A stretch of 64,000 bases of DNA. Source: DASSNU01 sp035701265 (GTDB lineage: Bacteria > Gemmatimonadota > Gemmatimonadetes > Gemmatimonadales > Gemmatimonadaceae). Within the stretch, counting starts at the first letter, position 1. Every line of letters begins with the position of its first letter. Shown piece after piece: positions 1 to 9,074 of the stretch. The DNA lies in contig DASSNU010000021.1 of NCBI GenBank assembly GCA_035701265.1, forward strand, positions 372,001 to 436,000, in the 5' to 3' direction. The translations under genes and the position numbers were made by a program. Below the pieces are notes generated by a model that saw only the letters and a program-made list of their open reading frames with translations, was not told where the DNA came from and ran no database searches.

Positions 1-528
1 ATGCGCCGGGATTTTGCGGAGCGGCTGAGCACCGTGGTGATCCGCATGCCCCCGCTGAAGGATCGCCCGGAAGACATCCCGCAGTTGGTCGAACACTTCA
101 TCGCACGCTCGCCGCAACATGCCCCTGCAAGACCCGTGTTCACCGCGCATGCGCTTGGCGTCTTGCAGCAGTACCACTGGCCGGGCAATGTGCGCGAGCT
201 TCGAAACGTGGTGGAACGGGTGCTGATCCTGCACGACGCGCCGGAAATCGATGCAGAGCTCGTGCTCCTGGCACTTGAGTCCCGGCACATCAGCGGGAGC
301 AGTCTGACCGACGGCTCTTCATTCGATCGGTGCCAGCGCAGGAATGGCCTTCTCGCCCTTCTCGAGCGATTCGACGGTGACACGGCGCGAGTCGCCGAGG
401 AGCTCAGCGTCGCTCGCGCGACCGTCTACCGTCGCATGCAACGGCTGGGCATTCCGACCTCGCGCTGGCGTGGTGAGATGTCATCGCGGGCACTGAACGG
501 GACGACGGGATCAACGCACGGCGGTTGA
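1..528 (+). CDS. Sigma-54-dependent transcriptional activator, C-terminal part (5' end outside window)
   Basis: This is the C-terminal end of an NtrC-type enhancer-binding protein that would open sigma-54 RNA polymerase promoters by ATP hydrolysis. Visible are the end of the AAA+ domain (RRDFAERLSTVVIRMPPLKD and RPEDIPQLVEHF, then WPGNVRELRNVVERV, the sensor II region) and a Fis-type helix-turn-helix near residues 115-150 (DTARVAEELSVARATVYRRM). The GAFTGA loop, Walker motifs and any receiver domain lie upstream of base 1, so the first ATG here is internal. Its target genes cannot be told from this fragment. Confidence 0.85.
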   Translation: MRRDFAERLSTVVIRMPPLKDRPEDIPQLVEHFIARSPQHAPARPVFTAHALGVLQQYHWPGNVRELRNVVERVLILHDAPEIDAELVLLALESRHISGSSLTDGSSFDRCQRRNGLLALLERFDGDTARVAEELSVARATVYRRMQRLGIPTSRWRGEMSSRALNGTTGSTHGG

Positions 529-944
529 CACGTCGTCGGAGCGCGGATCGCCCGGCCCGGTGACGGTCGTCCGCGCGTCATTCGATTCGTCCAACTCCTC
601 GCCAAGTAGCTCCGCCGTCGCAACGCGACGGCGGAGCTGCGCGCATCTGCCATCGTCGGTACACGGATTCGCGCTATTCGCGTTATTCGCAGGCCGGAGT
701 GTGCGAATAACGCGAATAGCGCGAAATCCCTCCGGCAGAGCGGCGAGCGAATTCGTTGGTTCTCAAGCACTTCGCGACAACCCTCCGATGGTCCCCGCCT
801 TGCTTTCGCCGACGGCCAGCTCACGTCCTGAGGCTGTTTGTAATCGGCGCGCGAGCAGAAGTCCGGCTGCCGAGTAGTGGCCAGGATTGCGGCGCGTGCG
901 CCAGGGCGTTTACCGCACACGATTCCAGGATCGGGAGGCAGGCT
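529..944. other. Intergenic region without a convincing gene
   Basis: These 416 bases separate the sigma-54 activator from the next gene. Open frames on both strands here have no recognisable domain and run through the palindrome at 668-725, which is the only clear structure. Confidence 0.6.
668..725. repeat. Perfect 24-bp inverted repeat with 10-nt loop (REP-like palindrome)
   Basis: The left arm 668-691 and right arm 702-725 are exact reverse complements, separated by GGCCGGAGTG. Each arm is itself repetitive, built from TATTCGCG/TTATTCGC-like octamers. The stem is AT-richer than its surroundings and has no T-tract after it, so it looks more like a repetitive extragenic palindrome or protein site than an intrinsic terminator. 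Confidence 0.8.
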
Positions 945-1475
945 ATGTCGACGAGGGGACACGCGCACCGCACGCAGAATGCGGCCAGTGCAGAAATGAC
1001 GCTGCGATCACCATGGAGAACGGACTCACGCGTCATGCGTGCCGGCGCGGTAGGAATCGCAGCCATCGCGCTGTTGCTTGGGGCAGCGATATGGGCGCGG
1101 CCCGATCGCGCGCGCGCCGGTGTGGTGCGCGGGACGGCCGCGGGCGGGAGTGCTGTGCGCGACGGTGATTCTGGGGCGCGCCTAACGAGCGAGGTCGGCC
1201 ACGAGACGGGGGACAGTGTGCGGGTGGTGGTGCGCAATGCCAGGCGGGACAGCGTGCAGGTGGAGGTGCGCGCCGGACCGGCAGAGGCGTGCGCGGAGAA
1301 GGCGTTGGTGGACGTGGCGACGCTTGCGCCCAAGCGGCGGTGGGCGATCTGGGCGGACGCGGGCGTCTGCTGGCGGAGCGAGCGCCCGCCGGTGGGCTCG
1401 GGGGCCTGGGGCCCCTGGCACACGCACGCCGGCCCGGCCGTGGTGGCCGAAGACGCCATCAACGACAGCGTATAG
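945..1475 (+). CDS. Small membrane-anchored or secreted protein of unknown function
   Basis: The 176-residue product is unrecognised. The chosen ATG has GGGAGG at 933-938, a well-spaced ribosome binding site. Residues about 29-48 are a hydrophobic segment (AGAVGIAAIALLLGAAIWARP) preceded by basic residues, so the rest is probably outside the cytoplasm. The exported part is rich in short hydrophobic/charged alternations (VRVVVRNARRDSVQVEVRAG), suggesting beta strands, and has three Cys. It lies 137 bp upstream of the RHS gene in the same direction and may be co-expressed with it. A later in-frame ATG at 999 is an alternative start. Confidence 0.55.
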   Translation: MSTRGHAHRTQNAASAEMTLRSPWRTDSRVMRAGAVGIAAIALLLGAAIWARPDRARAGVVRGTAAGGSAVRDGDSGARLTSEVGHETGDSVRVVVRNARRDSVQVEVRAGPAEACAEKALVDVATLAPKRRWAIWADAGVCWRSERPPVGSGAWGPWHTHAGPAVVAEDAINDSV

Positions 1476-1612
1476 CTCGGAAAGCGTGTAGCGCGACGCA
1501 CTCGGGACGCACTCGTCACGCAGTCGGGCGCGCGGTGGTACGGGGCGGCTGAAGGGGCGTTCCGCGGATGGATCCTGCCACTGACGGACCTTTCCACTGA
1601 TGGAGGTGGGTT

Positions 1613-4600
1613 GTGCTGAAGCTTGGTCGTCGACACGCTCCGGGGGCCGGTGGGCAGCATGCGCTGCAGAACGTTGTGCAGCGCGTTGTGCGGTGCGTTG
1701 TGCAGCGCACGCGGCAGGGTCTCGCACATTGGGTGGGTGGCTCCGCGTACGAGTCCGTGGTCGGGCTCATGCCCATGGTCGGGCTCATCCTGGTGCTCGG
1801 CGCTCTCGTGGGCACGGCCATGCCGCAGCGCGCGTTGGCGCAGGATCCGTGCGATCCTTTCGCGGTCATTTGTCCGGGCGGTGACCGAAACCCGCCGACG
1901 GTGAGCGTGCTGCCGACGACGATGAGCTATAACGGAGGGAGCGACTCTCTCCAGATCAGCGTCACGGTGCGGTGGTGCGACGACGTGGCGCTCAATGCTG
2001 GTAGTCGCTCGATCCACTGGCGCGGGGTCGCAGTGACGAGCCAGTTCAACTACACCTCCAGCACTCAGAGTGGATGCGCCGAGGCGCGGGCCTCCACGGG
2101 GGTCGTGTACCTGCAGCCCGGGACGAACGTGCTCTCGGCATCGATCTCGGATGCGGCCGGCAACTTCGGGAGCGCCTCGCACACCTACCAGTACACCGAG
2201 CGCCAGGTGGCTCTCACGCCCGCGGGCGGGCCGCTGATCCTCATGCCGGGGACTGCGGATACCGTCCATGTGCAGCTGACCAACACGGGGCCGCAGCTCG
2301 ACACCTTCAACGTGTTCGCGGACACGGTGCTCACCTATGTCTTGGGGGCGGGCGATCAGATGTATCCGTCCGTGTTTGCGAACCAGGGGCAGGTCGTGCT
2401 CGCGCCCGGGGCCTCCGTCGACCGGGCGATAAGCGTCCCCGCGCCGGCGAGCGGTCCCGGGCATCATCTCTACGTGGCCAGTTGGTGGGGGAACTCATCC
2501 GATAATGGCACGCTCACGCTGGCCGAGTTCACGGTGAATGTGCCGCAGGTGGTCACAGTGAGCGCGCCGGTGGGCACGGCATTGCAGCCGACGGCGAATC
2601 TCACGCAGACGCTCCCCTTTACGGTGTTCAACATGGGCTCCCAGAGTGCCACACTCACGCTTGCCGCCACGTGCAGTGGGACGGCGACGGCCTGCAGCGT
2701 GCCGGCCTCGATCACCGTGTCCGGTGCGGGTTCGGCCCCGGTGAACGTGAGCTACCACGCAGGGGCGACGCAGACGACGGGTAGTGTGCGGCTCACGGCA
2801 GCACTCAATGGGGATGCGACGAATCGGGACAGTGCGACAGCGGCCCTCACCGTTGTCGATGCGGCACGCCCGCGTGTGGCGACGGCGGCGCTCAATCCGG
2901 GGAGTTCCGTGACAAGGGGGCTCTGTCTGGCGATAGCCGCAGGGCCGGATGCGGCGAGCGAGTGCGGGGACTTGCGCGTGACGCACGGGCTCCCGGTCGT
3001 GCGCACCCGGAACAAGCCGCGTGCACCCGTCTTGCTCTACAACTCGCAGCATGCGCACCCCTTCCCGCTCGTGGCCGCCGACGTGGCGGTCGCGGTCGGG
3101 AGCACACTCCCCGACAGCCTCGTCGCCCTCCTCTCGGTGAACGGCGTGGTGCGGACGCAGCGGAAGTTTGTCGGGACTCTCTGGACGGTGGGGGCGACGC
3201 GCCGCATCGCGCTCGACTATGACGGGCTCAGCGATGCGACCGGGCTCTATCCCTACACGCTCGAGGTCAAGGCCTACCGCGGCGCGGCGGTCGCCGCGAC
3301 TCAGGTGACCGATACGCTCGTCGTGGTGAACCGCTCGGCGAGCCCCTTTGGTGCGGGTTGGTGGCTGGCCGGCTACGAACGGCTCGTCTTCCTGGCCAAC
3401 AGCACGAATCTCCTCTGGATCGGGGGTGACGGGAGCACGCGGCTCTACGCCGATAGCGGGCTCGTGAGCGGTACGCAGACGCGCGTCTATCGCGTGCAGC
3501 AGACGGTCGACCGGCCGGAGCGGCTGACGAAGCTCTCGACCGGGGTCTACCGGCGGGAGCTCAAAGGGGGCGGCTACGTGGAGTTCCGCGCCGATGGGGT
3601 GGAGACGGCGGTGGTGAACCGCTTGGGGCAGACGACCACCTTCACGCCCGATGCGAGCGGACGGCTCTCCACGATTAGCCTCCCCCCGCTGGGGACGAGC
3701 TACACCTTCCGCTACGACCAGAGTGGGAGCGCCGGGCGGCTCATCGCGGTCGATGCGCCGGGCCTGACCGCCACGCCGCGCACGGTGACGCTAGGCTACG
3801 TGGGGACGACCCGGCGGGTGCAGACGATCACGGACGTGGACACGAGTCGGGTCACCTTCAGCTACTCGGCCACGGTGGCGAACCGGATCGAGGAGCGGAA
3901 GGATCGCCTGGGGCACCCGGTCGAGTTCACCTTCGATGCGGGCTCGAAGCTCACGACCGTGCGGACGACCGACGGGGCGAGCCCCACGCCGCAGGTGATC
4001 CAGACCACAATCTGTCCTGTGGAGACGCGGAGCCTCTCGAGCTGTAGCCCGGTGCCGATCGATCCGAGCCAGGCGACCACCACGCTCGATGGACCGCGGA
4101 CGGATTCCGCGGACGTGACCACGTTTGTGCTGGACCGCTTTGGCGCCCCGGCGGTGATCACCGACGCGCACGGGGCGGTGACGCGCCTTACGCGGGGGGA
4201 TCCGCGCTGGCCCGCTGCGGTGACCAGTTTCGAGCGGGCGAACGGCTTCGTGAGCCTGGCGAGCTATGACGACCACGGGAACCCGACGCTCTTGATGGAT
4301 CTCAATCCCCTCGGCGATGGGCGCGTGGCCGTCTCCCAGTTTGCCTGGGATTCCAAGTGGGATGCAGTTACGGAGATCATTCGGCCAGAAGGAGAAATCG
4401 CTCACTTCGCCTATGATCCCACGACGGGGAATCTCCTCTACACCGAAGATGGACGGGGGACCTCCAGCCGGACGATGATCCTCTACTACACGAGCGGGGC
4501 GGCGGCGGGGCTCGTGCGCTCGGTGCATGCGCCGCTGGTGAACGGACAGGCTTCCGTAGACTCGGTGGTCTACGATGCCAAGGGGAATCTCCTACAGACG

Positions 4601-7429
4601 CGCTCACCGCGTGGGGCGTGGACCTTCCTCACGAGCGATGCCCTGGGGCGTATCGTGCGGGTGAAGCACCCGATCGATACCGTGAGCACGACGCTCTTTG
4701 TCGTGGATTCGATGAGCTACGATCTTGAGGATCGGCTCCTCCGGCAGACGACCGCGGGGCCGGCGCTGAACGGGGCCGGGGCGGATACAGTGCTCGTGCA
4801 GACCTTCTACAACAAGAACGGCTGGACCGACAGCCTGCGCCGGAGCGCGCACCCTGATCTGGCCAGTATCGGCACGATGGCCCAGCGGGTGACCTACGAC
4901 TCAGTGGGTCGCGTGATCACGGAGGCCGACGATGCTGGGAAGCTCACCACGCTGACCTACGACCCGGCGGGGAACACAGTCGCCACCCGCACCCGACGCG
5001 GTCTCGTGATCACAATGACGTACAATGCTCTCGGCCAGCTCACAGCGCAGCATCTCCCTGACGTCCACTACGCGAGCCTACGAGAAGGAATTCCGAAGAA
5101 CCAGATTACTGTGCAACCAGCGACCGAGAATCCGCCCTATCCGCGCTTTCCGAACGACGGGGCTGGTGGTTACTTGATCGCGGCGGAAGATCATCAATTT
5201 GGCTACGATAACTTGGGGAGGATGATCCGGGCGGACAATCCATTCGCGCAGGTCCGTCGGGCGTACCTTCCCAACGGTCTCCTGAAAACGGATTCGCTCC
5301 GCATTCGCACGGTCAAGGATCTTTCTTCGGGTGGCAACTTCACGACCCACGTGTACGGGCTTGCCTATGCTTACGACCTCAACGGCCGCCGCACGGCAGT
5401 TACGCACCCGCAGCAACTGGCCCCTGTGGTGAGCGGCTTCCGGCGCGACCGGACGACCTATGCCTACGATCCGGTGATCGGCGCGCTCACGACCGTCACC
5501 GATCCGCTAGGATTCACGTTCACATATACGTACAACCCGCGGAGTCAGATCTCAGGACTCGCGCTTCCAGACGGCCGGTCGGAGAGCTACACCTACGATC
5601 CAGACGGGAATCTCAGCCGGCACCTCCTCACCGATCCCCAGAGCGCCATCGGGCGCGATGTCACGCTTAGCTACGACGGGCGGGGCAGAATGCTTTCAGC
5701 AAGCAACGCTGTCTTCCCGCACGACATCCAGACGGTGAAGTACGACGGGCTCGGCAAGGTGGTCCGCTCTCGACTGACCGCGCAAGGGACATTCGTCGAT
5801 TTCCTAACCTCGCCCCCATCCATCACTTCCGGGACGTACACATCGAGCGACAGCTTAGCGACCGATGCGCTTGGACACCTAATGCGCGTCGTGAGCGGGG
5901 ACACGACGCAGACGGCGAATGGTGGGTTCCACATCCAGAGCGGGCCGCATGGCTTCCGGGTCTTCGAGCCCGCCACAGGCCGCCTCGTCAAACTCTTCGG
6001 CGAGTCCACCGGCGGGCGCGACACGGTGTGGTACGATGAGGACGGCAACACGGTTTTCTACACGCAGCCGGACCCCAGTGGCATCTTGCACGACCGGGCA
6101 TCCTACTACGCTGCTGACGGTACGCTTCGCGCGGCAGACAATCGCATCTCGCCCAATCGGTTCACGGCATCCGTCACGTTCGACGAATATCGTTACGATG
6201 CCCTGGGCCGGCGTGTCCTGGTCTGGTCTCGCCGTTGGAGCAGCATCGGCACCAACCCAACGCGAGGCGAAGGAAACCTAGATCTAATCCGGCGCACCGT
6301 GTGGGACGGGAGTTCGGAACTGTGGGAAATGCAGATGCCGGGCGACGATACGTTGGCCTACTTGGAAAGTGACACGGTTACGGTGCACCTCGCGACCACG
6401 TCGTTCGACCGGAACCCATACTTCGGGCGGGTGGTCTACACGCATGGGCTGGCGGTCGACGCTCCGCTCGGCATCACGCGCGTGAACTACGTTGATGACC
6501 CCCCGGACCCGAGTGGCAGCCCGAAGCCGCTCATGCAGTGGGCGCCATTCACGATTGTGCCGCTCTGGAACGTGCGCCGGCAACCGGACATGGGATATTT
6601 CGCTGGAATCGGCGTGAACAACTGCCAACCGAGCGATCCCACGAGATGCGTGCTGATCGACTTTCCGGCCTTCTACTTCGTGTATGGACAGACAACCGGG
6701 ACGCTCTTCTACTGGCACGGCACGCTCAAGGAGCAAAAGGAAGACAAGACCGGCACCTTCTACCGCCGCAATCGGTACTACGACCCCGGCACTGGCCAGT
6801 TCACGCAGGAAGACCCTGTTGGGCTCGCAGGTGGGCTCAATCTCTATGGATTTGCTGCCGGGGACCCAGTCAATCTCTCGGATCCTCTCGGCCTGCAGCC
6901 TTGTGCTCGCACCCGTAGTTGCCCCATCGATGGTCTCGCAGTATTTCGCCAGGTTGGACAACGGGTCAAGCCGTTTCAACAGGCCGTTGAAGGTATGGGG
7001 AAGCTTGTAGGACTGAAGGATTTGGCCGATGGAGTCGACGATCTCGCAGCAGGACACGTAGGTCGTGGCGCATTCAGACTTGCGATGGTGCTTCCATTTG
7101 ACCGTCTCGAGGGCAGTGCAATCAGGATAAGCGAGGAGCGGCTGGCGCACGTGCTGGCGCACCACGTGATCAGGGGTATAGAAAGCGTTGGGAAGAGTTT
7201 GTTTCGTGAGGGTGAAGACGTAGTAGAGTTGGTACGTATGGCGGAGAAGATTGAACCTGTGAAGCAGGCAGTGGGCCGTAACTACGAACGTGTCGTAGAT
7301 GCAGGGCATGTAATTGGGACAGACGTGCGGACAGGGGCAGAAACCTCTGTATACACAGTCATCACCGATGAACATAACAATCTGGTGACCGCATTCCCCG
7401 GGCTTCCACTGCGAAGACGACAGCCGTGA
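1613..7429 (+). CDS. Secreted RHS/YD-repeat protein with C-terminal toxin-like tail
   Basis: A polymorphic-toxin-type RHS protein of 1,938 residues. The GTG start has an excellent ribosome binding site (GGAGGTGG, 1602-1609). A hydrophobic export segment lies at residues about 49-70 with a likely cut after ALA75, so it is Sec-exported. Residues about 90-420 look like Ig/CARDB-type beta modules; YD repeats fill about 600-1730, and the RHS core ends with YYDPGTGQF and DPLGL (6881-6895). The last 177 residues form the variable tail: it contains HVLAHH, GKSLF, VIGTDVRTGAETS and NNLVTAFPG, a pattern I associate with BECR/EndoU-like RNase toxins (inference). Base composition drops in the tail, typical of exchanged RHS tips. 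The TGA lies inside the target duplication of the downstream IS. Confidence 0.92.
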   Translation: MLKLGRRHAPGAGGQHALQNVVQRVVRCVVQRTRQGLAHWVGGSAYESVVGLMPMVGLILVLGALVGTAMPQRALAQDPCDPFAVICPGGDRNPPTVSVLPTTMSYNGGSDSLQISVTVRWCDDVALNAGSRSIHWRGVAVTSQFNYTSSTQSGCAEARASTGVVYLQPGTNVLSASISDAAGNFGSASHTYQYTERQVALTPAGGPLILMPGTADTVHVQLTNTGPQLDTFNVFADTVLTYVLGAGDQMYPSVFANQGQVVLAPGASVDRAISVPAPASGPGHHLYVASWWGNSSDNGTLTLAEFTVNVPQVVTVSAPVGTALQPTANLTQTLPFTVFNMGSQSATLTLAATCSGTATACSVPASITVSGAGSAPVNVSYHAGATQTTGSVRLTAALNGDATNRDSATAALTVVDAARPRVATAALNPGSSVTRGLCLAIAAGPDAASECGDLRVTHGLPVVRTRNKPRAPVLLYNSQHAHPFPLVAADVAVAVGSTLPDSLVALLSVNGVVRTQRKFVGTLWTVGATRRIALDYDGLSDATGLYPYTLEVKAYRGAAVAATQVTDTLVVVNRSASPFGAGWWLAGYERLVFLANSTNLLWIGGDGSTRLYADSGLVSGTQTRVYRVQQTVDRPERLTKLSTGVYRRELKGGGYVEFRADGVETAVVNRLGQTTTFTPDASGRLSTISLPPLGTSYTFRYDQSGSAGRLIAVDAPGLTATPRTVTLGYVGTTRRVQTITDVDTSRVTFSYSATVANRIEERKDRLGHPVEFTFDAGSKLTTVRTTDGASPTPQVIQTTICPVETRSLSSCSPVPIDPSQATTTLDGPRTDSADVTTFVLDRFGAPAVITDAHGAVTRLTRGDPRWPAAVTSFERANGFVSLASYDDHGNPTLLMDLNPLGDGRVAVSQFAWDSKWDAVTEIIRPEGEIAHFAYDPTTGNLLYTEDGRGTSSRTMILYYTSGAAAGLVRSVHAPLVNGQASVDSVVYDAKGNLLQTRSPRGAWTFLTSDALGRIVRVKHPIDTVSTTLFVVDSMSYDLEDRLLRQTTAGPALNGAGADTVLVQTFYNKNGWTDSLRRSAHPDLASIGTMAQRVTYDSVGRVITEADDAGKLTTLTYDPAGNTVATRTRRGLVITMTYNALGQLTAQHLPDVHYASLREGIPKNQITVQPATENPPYPRFPNDGAGGYLIAAEDHQFGYDNLGRMIRADNPFAQVRRAYLPNGLLKTDSLRIRTVKDLSSGGNFTTHVYGLAYAYDLNGRRTAVTHPQQLAPVVSGFRRDRTTYAYDPVIGALTTVTDPLGFTFTYTYNPRSQISGLALPDGRSESYTYDPDGNLSRHLLTDPQSAIGRDVTLSYDGRGRMLSASNAVFPHDIQTVKYDGLGKVVRSRLTAQGTFVDFLTSPPSITSGTYTSSDSLATDALGHLMRVVSGDTTQTANGGFHIQSGPHGFRVFEPATGRLVKLFGESTGGRDTVWYDEDGNTVFYTQPDPSGILHDRASYYAADGTLRAADNRISPNRFTASVTFDEYRYDALGRRVLVWSRRWSSIGTNPTRGEGNLDLIRRTVWDGSSELWEMQMPGDDTLAYLESDTVTVHLATTSFDRNPYFGRVVYTHGLAVDAPLGITRVNYVDDPPDPSGSPKPLMQWAPFTIVPLWNVRRQPDMGYFAGIGVNNCQPSDPTRCVLIDFPAFYFVYGQTTGTLFYWHGTLKEQKEDKTGTFYRRNRYYDPGTGQFTQEDPVGLAGGLNLYGFAAGDPVNLSDPLGLQPCARTRSCPIDGLAVFRQVGQRVKPFQQAVEGMGKLVGLKDLADGVDDLAAGHVGRGAFRLAMVLPFDRLEGSAIRISEERLAHVLAHHVIRGIESVGKSLFREGEDVVELVRMAEKIEPVKQAVGRNYERVVDAGHVIGTDVRTGAETSVYTVITDEHNNLVTAFPGLPLRRRQP
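1673..1708 (+). repeat. Three tandem 12-bp units inside the RHS gene
   Basis: Units at 1673-1684, 1685-1696 and 1697-1708 (GTTGTGCAGCGC, with two changes in the middle copy) encode VVQR-VVRC-VVQR in the long N-terminal stretch before the signal segment. The repeat is in frame, so copy-number change would not break the gene. Confidence 0.75.
7422..7429. repeat. Left target-site duplication of the IS256-type element (AGCCGTGA)
   Basis: AGCCGTGA here is repeated exactly at 8636-8643 on the other side of the element. An 8-bp duplication is the usual length for IS256-family transposition. The copy contains the TGA stop of the RHS gene. Confidence 0.85.
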
Positions 7430-8635
7430 GGCAGTGTGCGTAAAGTGGTGTAGATCGGGAGGGGGGCCGGCCTGAACGAGGAACGGCCACCGCTCTATCT
7501 TCTGGGAACCAGTAGGAACCCCAGCGGGGGTGACGCCCCGCGCTGCCCAGGAGATGCTCGATGACCGTTCGTTCCCACGCTACACCCAACCGGGGGCGCA
7601 AGCAAGGCGTCGCCCCCGAGGTCCCTGAGGACGCGCTGCGTACGATGCTCCAGTCGCTCATCCAGGAGACGCTCGAGCGCGAGTTCCACCAGTTCGTCGG
7701 GGCCGCCCCACACGAGCGCACGGCCGCGCGCCGCGGGTGGCGGAACGGGCGCCGCGACCGCACGCTCCTCACCCGCGTCGGCCCGCTGACGTTGCGGGTG
7801 CCGCGGGATCGCGCCGGCGAGTTTCAGCCCACGCTCTTCGCCCGCTATCAGCGGAGTGAGCAGGCCCTGGTCCTCGCCTTGGCCGAGATGTACTTGCAGG
7901 GCGTCTCCACGCGGAAGGTGAGCGCCGTGGTCGAGCAGCTCGGCGGCACCACGATCAGTGCCTCGACCGTGAGTGCCTGCACGCAGCGGCTCGATGCGCG
8001 TCTCGCCGCGTGGCGCGCGCGCCGGCTGGACGGCCCGCCGTACCCGTACCTGATCCTCGATGCCCACCACGAGCGGATCCGCCGCGAGGGGCAGGTGCTC
8101 GCCACGGCCGCGCTCTGGGTGATCGGCATCCGCGCCGATGGCTACCGCGACCACCTGGGGCTCTGGCTCGGGGCGAGCGAAAGCGCCGCGAGTTGGGCCG
8201 CGGTGTTCCGCGATCTCGTCCAGCGCGGGCTCACGGGCGTCACCTACGCGGTGAGCGATGAACATGAGGGGCTCGTCGCGGCCCTGGCTCCCCGCGCCCC
8301 CAAGGCGGCCGAGTGGCTCGAGACAACGCTCGGCGAGACGCTCGCGGTCTACGTCCTCAGCGAACCGGAAGCGCGCCGCCGGCTCCGCACGACCAACGCG
8401 GTCGAACACGATCACGCCGAGGTCCGCCGGCGCACACGGGTCATCCGGATCTTTCCCAACGAGGACAGCTTCCTCCGCCTGGCCACGGCGCTCGCCGCCG
8501 AGCGCAGCGACCACTGGGCGGCGCGCCGCTACCTCATCCTCCAGCAACCACCACGAGCCACCGTCAAACGCCTCAAGAAAACCGCCTGAGATTCTCCCGC
8601 CCAGAAACGATCTACACACTTATTCGCACTTGACC
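7430..8635 (+). mobile_element. IS256-family (mutator-type) insertion sequence, about 1,206 bp
   Basis: The ends are defined by imperfect 28-bp inverted repeats, 7430-7457 and 8608-8635 (19 of 28 match, both beginning GG and ending GTAGATCG), bounded by the 8-bp direct repeat AGCCGTGA. One transposase gene fills most of the element. It entered immediately after the RHS stop codon and so separates that gene from the small gene at 8663. The clear duplication and ends suggest a fairly recent insertion, although the transposase is internally deleted. Confidence 0.88.
7561..8589 (+). CDS. IS256-family transposase with internal deletion
   Basis: This 342-residue protein belongs to the mutator/IS256 DDE transposases. 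The first Asp is in LILDAHHE, the second in AVSDEHEGL and the Glu in TTNAVEHDHAE, followed by the family's RRRTRVIRIFPNE and ARRYL blocks. Family members are about 400 residues. Here the segment after VSDEHEGLVAALA jumps directly to PRAPKAAEWLETTL, so roughly 60 residues, including the conserved C-x-V-H-F-x-R-N helix between the second Asp and the Glu, are missing without loss of frame (near 8290-8300). Activity in cis is doubtful; full-length copies elsewhere could mobilise it. Confidence 0.9.
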   Translation: MTVRSHATPNRGRKQGVAPEVPEDALRTMLQSLIQETLEREFHQFVGAAPHERTAARRGWRNGRRDRTLLTRVGPLTLRVPRDRAGEFQPTLFARYQRSEQALVLALAEMYLQGVSTRKVSAVVEQLGGTTISASTVSACTQRLDARLAAWRARRLDGPPYPYLILDAHHERIRREGQVLATAALWVIGIRADGYRDHLGLWLGASESAASWAAVFRDLVQRGLTGVTYAVSDEHEGLVAALAPRAPKAAEWLETTLGETLAVYVLSEPEARRRLRTTNAVEHDHAEVRRRTRVIRIFPNEDSFLRLATALAAERSDHWAARRYLILQQPPRATVKRLKKTA

Positions 8636-8643
8636 AGCCGTGA
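8636..8643. repeat. Right target-site duplication of the IS256-type element (AGCCGTGA)
   Basis: Exact copy of 7422-7429. Joining the two flanks at this octamer rebuilds an undisturbed RHS stop followed by 19 nt and the ATG at 8663. Confidence 0.85.
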
Positions 8644-8662
8644 TTCGGAGAGGAGAAAGCCT

Positions 8663-8974
8663 ATGGGACTGACAATCGTATTGCAGAACCAATCCGGCGC
8701 GTTACTTGATGAAGCAGTCGCCGACACTACAGACTTGCTGCCTTTCGTGTTGCCACAGACGGAGGATGAGGTGTTTCACTACATTCCCTATATCGACCGA
8801 TATGGGGACACGGTTTTCAATCGACTACAAATGACTCCATTGCTGAGGGAATTCTCAGTGCTTCAGAGCAACACAACCGATCCAGACGAACGTTACCTTC
8901 TCGAACGCATAAGCCAACTCGCTGTAAGGTGCATGAACACTGATCTCAGCTATCTCAGATTTATCGGCGATTGA
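8663..8974 (+). CDS. Putative immunity protein for the RHS toxin tail
   Basis: An acidic, soluble 103-residue protein without signal peptide or membrane segment. It has a strong ribosome binding site (AGAGGAGA, 8650-8657) before the ATG. Conserved-looking stretches are YIDRYGDTVFNRLQMTPLL in the middle and YLRFIGD at the C-terminus. Excising the IS and one target duplication puts this start 19 nt after the RHS stop, the place where RHS and CDI immunity genes sit; its AT-richer composition matches the RHS tail. The cytoplasmic character fits neutralising a nuclease. The immunity role is inference from position; I do not recognise a named immunity family. Expression now depends on read-through from the IS or an unseen promoter. 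Confidence 0.7.
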   Translation: MGLTIVLQNQSGALLDEAVADTTDLLPFVLPQTEDEVFHYIPYIDRYGDTVFNRLQMTPLLREFSVLQSNTTDPDERYLLERISQLAVRCMNTDLSYLRFIGD

Positions 8975-9074
8975 GATTGAAGGTAAGCGTGCGTGGTGTA
9001 CTGGGGGACCTCGCCGGGCGATGGACCGGCGGCCGCGCGCCGGATACTTGGCGTCATACCAATCCTCGAGAACA

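Noticed and set aside
668..725. Palindrome as an intrinsic terminator of the sigma-54 activator
   Set aside because: It lies 140 bp past the stop and has no T tract on either side.
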